Shown here: one piece after another, positions 61,342 through 64,000 of the stretch
Numbering within the stretch: the first letter of the stretch is position 1
Layout of the letters: every line of letters starts with the position of its first letter
Source: Bog-532 sp963720945
GTDB lineage: Bacteria; Actinomycetota; Actinomycetes; Streptosporangiales; Streptosporangiaceae
NCBI GenBank assembly: GCA_963720945.1
Contig: CAVRHH010000002.1
Span: 172,670-236,669, forward strand
Direction of reading: 5' to 3'
DNA length: 64,000 bases
The notes under the pieces: model-generated
The model's database searches: none
What the model saw: the letters and a program-made list of their open reading frames with translations, nothing else
What the model was told of the DNA's origin: nothing
Translations under genes and position numbers: made by a program

Positions 61342-61568
61342 ACAGAAGCCAGCTGGCAGATGTTCCCGGAATCTCGCCGGTGTTCCCGGAGTCCGGGAAA
61401 TGGCTTTCCGGCTTGACCTGCCCCGGAACGGCGCTGGTTTCCCGCAGCGGCTGCGGAAAACCAGCGATCATGGAGACACCCGGGAAAGGGAGCGCCTGCG
61501 GGGCGGGCGATGCCTGGTTTGCGCCCGGGCCGCACCCGGGCCGGCCGGGAATACGTTGCGCGCCGTCG

Positions 61569-63362
61569 TCAGCGGGGCGGAAAGCAGGCCGGGCGCTGGA
61601 GCCCTGTCCAGGTCAGCTGGGTGCCGCCGCTGCGGGAGGTGGCGATCGTGAGCGTGCCGCCGTTGCGCTCGGCGCGGTGGCGCATGTTCGTCAGGCCGCT
61701 GGAACGGGTCGGCGTGCCGAGTCCCCGGCCGTTGTCGGAGATATCCAGGATGATCAGCTCGTCCTGCAGGTCCAGGGAGATGCTGATGGCACTGGCGTGG
61801 GCGTGCCGCGCGCAATTGGACAGCGCCTCGCGGGTGACGGCGAGGATGTCGTAGGTCAGCGCCGCGTCCGCGGTCAGGTCCGGTGGCCCGGCGAACCGCA
61901 AGTGAGCGGTGAAGCCCAGCTGCGGTGCGTGCTCATTGATGATCTCCAGGAGCCGGGCCTGCAGGCTGCCGGGAACGGGCCGGGACTGGCGGAGCCCGAA
62001 GATGCTGGTGCGGATCTTGCAGATGATGTCGTCGAGGGTGCCGACGTAGCCGTTGATCCGGTTTGCGGTGAGCGGGTCGCTGCGGCTGGCGTGGCCCTGG
62101 AGTTTCATGCCGAGGGCGAACAGTTCCTGGATGACGTGGCTGTGCAGCTCGGCGGCGATGCGGTCGTGGTCCTCCACCTGGGCCAGCGTGATCTGGTCGG
62201 CGCGGGCCTGGGCGAGTTCCAGGGAAACGGCGGCGTGGCTGGCGAAGGAGGCGGCCATGTCGAGGTCTGTTTCGGTGAACTCCGGCGCCGTGGCCAGCCG
62301 GCCGAGCATTAGTGCGCCGCGGATCCGGCCGCCCGCGGTCAGCGGCACCACGATGAGCGGGCCGATATCGGCGTCCAGCCAGGCACCGGCCGCCGCGCGG
62401 CGGTCGTCAGTGACCAGACTGGGCTTGCCGGTAAGGATCGCCTGCCCGGCTGGTGAGTCCGCCAGCGGCGCCGCCCGGTTCATCAGGTTCATCGCCAGCG
62501 CGCCGCTGACGCCGGTCACGATCGCCTGATCGGCCTCGTGAAAAGCCCACAGCAGGGCGAAGTCGGCCTCCGCGGCCGCCGCGGCGTGCTGCGTGATCAG
62601 CGTGGCCGGCGGCGTCGGCGCACCGGACAGCAGAACCGGCGTCAGCTCGGCGGACGCGGCCAGCCACCGCCGGCGCCGCTCGGATTCGGCGAACCGCCGC
62701 GCGTTCGCGATCGCCGCCCCGGCCGCCGCGGCCAGCGCGATCGCCAGTTCCTCATCTTCGGCCGTGAACTCGCCCCCGCGGGCGCGCTCGGTCAGATAGA
62801 GGTTCCCGAAAACCTCCTCACCGATCCGGATCGGGACACCGACGAAACTGGTCATCGGCGGATGGCCGGACGGGAATCCCGAGGACGCGGGATGAGCGGC
62901 CAGATCGGCGAGCCTGATCGGGACCGGCTCGCTGATCAGCAAGCCCAGGATCCCCCGCCCCTGCGGAAGGCCGCCGACCCGGCTGACCATCTCCTCATCC
63001 ATGCCGGCGTGCACGAACTGCTCCAGGCCCCGGTCGCGGTCAAGCACACCGAGCGCTGCATACCGGGCCCCGAGCAGCTCACGGGCCGCCGTGACGATGT
63101 GACGCAGCACCACCGGCAGCCTCAAGTCGCTAGCCACCAGCGCATACGCACGAAGCAGCCCGCGCAGGCGGCCCTGCGTGGCCCGCACATCATCGGCGCG
63201 CTCCACCAGCTGTTCCAGCAGCTGGTCCAGCTCGAGCCGGGGCACGTCAGGAAACCCGAGCCCGTCACCCGTGTCCGCCACCCCCGAGTCGGCCGGATCG
63301 CGGGCCCGCGGCGCCTGCGGAGCGGGCGGCAGCGAGCCAGGCTCAGGCTCCAGGGCGGTCAT
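61569..63362 (-). CDS. Dual-GAF sensor histidine kinase (DevS/NarL-type HisKA_3)
   Basis: A 597-residue soluble sensor kinase; ATG 63362 has GGGAG upstream and matches the domain start. Two GAF domains: about 75-215 (HIVTAARELLGARYAALGVL, then FVGVPIRIGEEVFGNLYLTE, as in DevS-type redox/gas sensors) and about 235-385 (IVVPLTAGGRIRGALMLGRL). The dimerisation/phosphoacceptor helix reads DRIAAELHSHVIQELFALGM, where the acidic residue after His found in most HisKA_3 kinases is Ser. The ATPase domain has REALSNCARHAHAS (N box), DISDNGRGLG (G1) and GLTNMRHRAERNGG (G2). No response regulator is encoded in the window. Confidence 0.88.
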   Translation of the reverse strand: MTALEPEPGSLPPAPQAPRARDPADSGVADTGDGLGFPDVPRLELDQLLEQLVERADDVRATQGRLRGLLRAYALVASDLRLPVVLRHIVTAARELLGARYAALGVLDRDRGLEQFVHAGMDEEMVSRVGGLPQGRGILGLLISEPVPIRLADLAAHPASSGFPSGHPPMTSFVGVPIRIGEEVFGNLYLTERARGGEFTAEDEELAIALAAAAGAAIANARRFAESERRRRWLAASAELTPVLLSGAPTPPATLITQHAAAAAEADFALLWAFHEADQAIVTGVSGALAMNLMNRAAPLADSPAGQAILTGKPSLVTDDRRAAAGAWLDADIGPLIVVPLTAGGRIRGALMLGRLATAPEFTETDLDMAASFASHAAVSLELAQARADQITLAQVEDHDRIAAELHSHVIQELFALGMKLQGHASRSDPLTANRINGYVGTLDDIICKIRTSIFGLRQSRPVPGSLQARLLEIINEHAPQLGFTAHLRFAGPPDLTADAALTYDILAVTREALSNCARHAHASAISISLDLQDELIILDISDNGRGLGTPTRSSGLTNMRHRAERNGGTLTIATSRSGGTQLTWTGLQRPACFPPR

Positions 63363-63450
63363 TGTGCTCCCATCGGGTAAAGCGTCAGGCAGCTTCCGCT
63401 TCACCGATCCGGCCCGGGGTCCGGGGGCACGCCATCGGCCTCGGGTCAGG

Positions 63451-64000
63451 TCACCATGGGACCTTCGTGATGTTGGCGTAACGCAGGGCGCGGACGTAGC
63501 CGGCGCGCTCGCTTTCGGTCTGGCTGTCGCCGGCGTCCTGGGCGAGCAGTCCGCGCAGTTCGCTGAGGGAGCCGTATCCCTTGCGGACCATCCACTCGGA
63601 CAGGCCGTCGAGCAGCACCGCCGCGTACCCGGGGCCATGCCGGATCAGCGCGGATGCGGTCATCACCACGTCGGCGCCGGCCAGTAGGTACTTGATCACG
63701 TCAGATGGCTCGTCAACGCCGGTGGTCCCGGCCAGCGAGCCGCGGACGTGGTGGCGCAGGATCGAGATCCAGGTGCGCGGCAGCCGGGCCTCCCGGGGGC
63801 TGGACAGATCCACGGCAGGCACCACCGCCATGCTCTCCGGATCGATGTCGGGCTGCAGGAACCGGTTGAACAGCACCAGGCCGTCCGCGCCCGCCTTGTC
63901 CAGCCGCAGCGCCATCTCGCCGGTCGAGCTGAAGTACGGGCCCAGCTTGACCGCCACCGGCACGGTCACCGCCTCTTTGACCCGGCTCAGGATGTCAATG
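63451..64000 (-). CDS. Dihydroorotate-dehydrogenase-like protein, C-terminal part (cut by right edge)
   Basis: The frame is open across the right edge, so the N-terminal part lies beyond 64000. The visible 180 or so residues read AVTVPVAVKLGPYFSS, GADGLVLFNRFLQPDIDPES, LPRTWISILRHHVRGSLAGT, TGVDEPSDVIKYLLAGADVV and MVRKGYGSLSELRGLL. This is the C-terminal barrel half of DHOD-like FMN enzymes related to dihydropyrimidine-dehydrogenase subunit PreA, with the FMN-phosphate region TTGVDEPSD and AGADVVM. Found elsewhere next to redox-stress and dormancy genes, which fits the neighbouring DevS-like kinase. Exact substrate unknown. Confidence 0.82.
   Translation of the reverse strand, partial: IDILSRVKEAVTVPVAVKLGPYFSSTGEMALRLDKAGADGLVLFNRFLQPDIDPESMAVVPAVDLSSPREARLPRTWISILRHHVRGSLAGTTGVDEPSDVIKYLLAGADVVMTASALIRHGPGYAAVLLDGLSEWMVRKGYGSLSELRGLLAQDAGDSQTESERAGYVRALRYANITKVPW

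Overview
The window is 64 kb of GC-rich DNA with tightly packed genes, many GTG or TTG starts, purine-rich ribosome sites and frequent 1-4 base stop/start overlaps. Gene content points to a filamentous-type actinomycete: an FxSxx-COOH RiPP locus, F420/FMN luciferase-fold enzymes, the crotonyl-CoA carboxylase/ethylmalonyl-CoA pathway, an MbtH-containing NRPS and a degraded terpene cyclase. The order or species cannot be fixed from sequence alone. No tRNA, rRNA, CRISPR array, intact transposase or phage gene was seen.

Layout. 1-6.1 kb: right end of an FxSxx-COOH (Fxs) locus, with a HExxH hydroxylase-type domain cut by the window edge, TIR protein FxsC and the giant ATPase/TIR/NB-ARC/TPR protein FxsT. 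6.1-10.9 kb: an alpha/beta hydrolase, a TetR regulator and an acyl-CoA catabolic operon in which three genes carry large internal deletions, while a MaoC hydratase and a CitE-like lyase remain intact. 10.9-17 kb: FUSC-type exporter, transketolase, a TetR relic and an 8-oxoguanine-deaminase-like amidohydrolase, all on the minus strand. 17-25 kb: K+ channel/RCK protein, MsrA, LysR, NTF2-like protein, aldo-keto reductase, SDR, a luciferase-fold tail and phosphoglucomutase, with gene relics between them. 25-33 kb: enoyl-CoA hydratase, an esterase-like hydrolase, a 3-hydroxyisobutyrate-dehydrogenase-type enzyme and a complete branched-chain amino-acid-type (Liv) ABC importer. 33-36 kb: an ABC exporter divergent from a MarR regulator with a clear palindromic operator, and a PhaJ-like hydratase. 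36.3-42.6 kb: a compact five-gene ethylmalonyl-CoA pathway operon (ccr, ecm, mcl, mch-like, mcd). 42.6-49.4 kb: glycogen branching enzyme, a 56-residue Cys-rich mini-protein, and a translationally coupled pair of an MbtH-A-PCP-reductase NRPS and an L/F-tRNA-protein-transferase-like enzyme. 49.7-64 kb: a membrane GGDEF/EAL protein, VOC protein, a GMC-oxidoreductase/membrane-hydrolase chimera, DUF2461, NmrA-like and DUF4118 proteins, a terpene cyclase relic, a DUF4239 protein, a frameshifted TetR gene with its MFS pump, a GAF histidine kinase and the end of a dihydroorotate-dehydrogenase-like gene.

Two points stand out. The NRPS and an Aat-like tRNA-dependent transferase share a 4-base overlap, and each has changes at conserved positions. 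This looks like a small, possibly undescribed pathway to a reduced (aldehyde or alcohol) amino-acid or peptide product. In addition, about ten genes survive only as fragments or as internally deleted or fused versions, an unusual density of decay beside intact central-metabolism operons. Biological erosion and assembly collapse both need to be considered.
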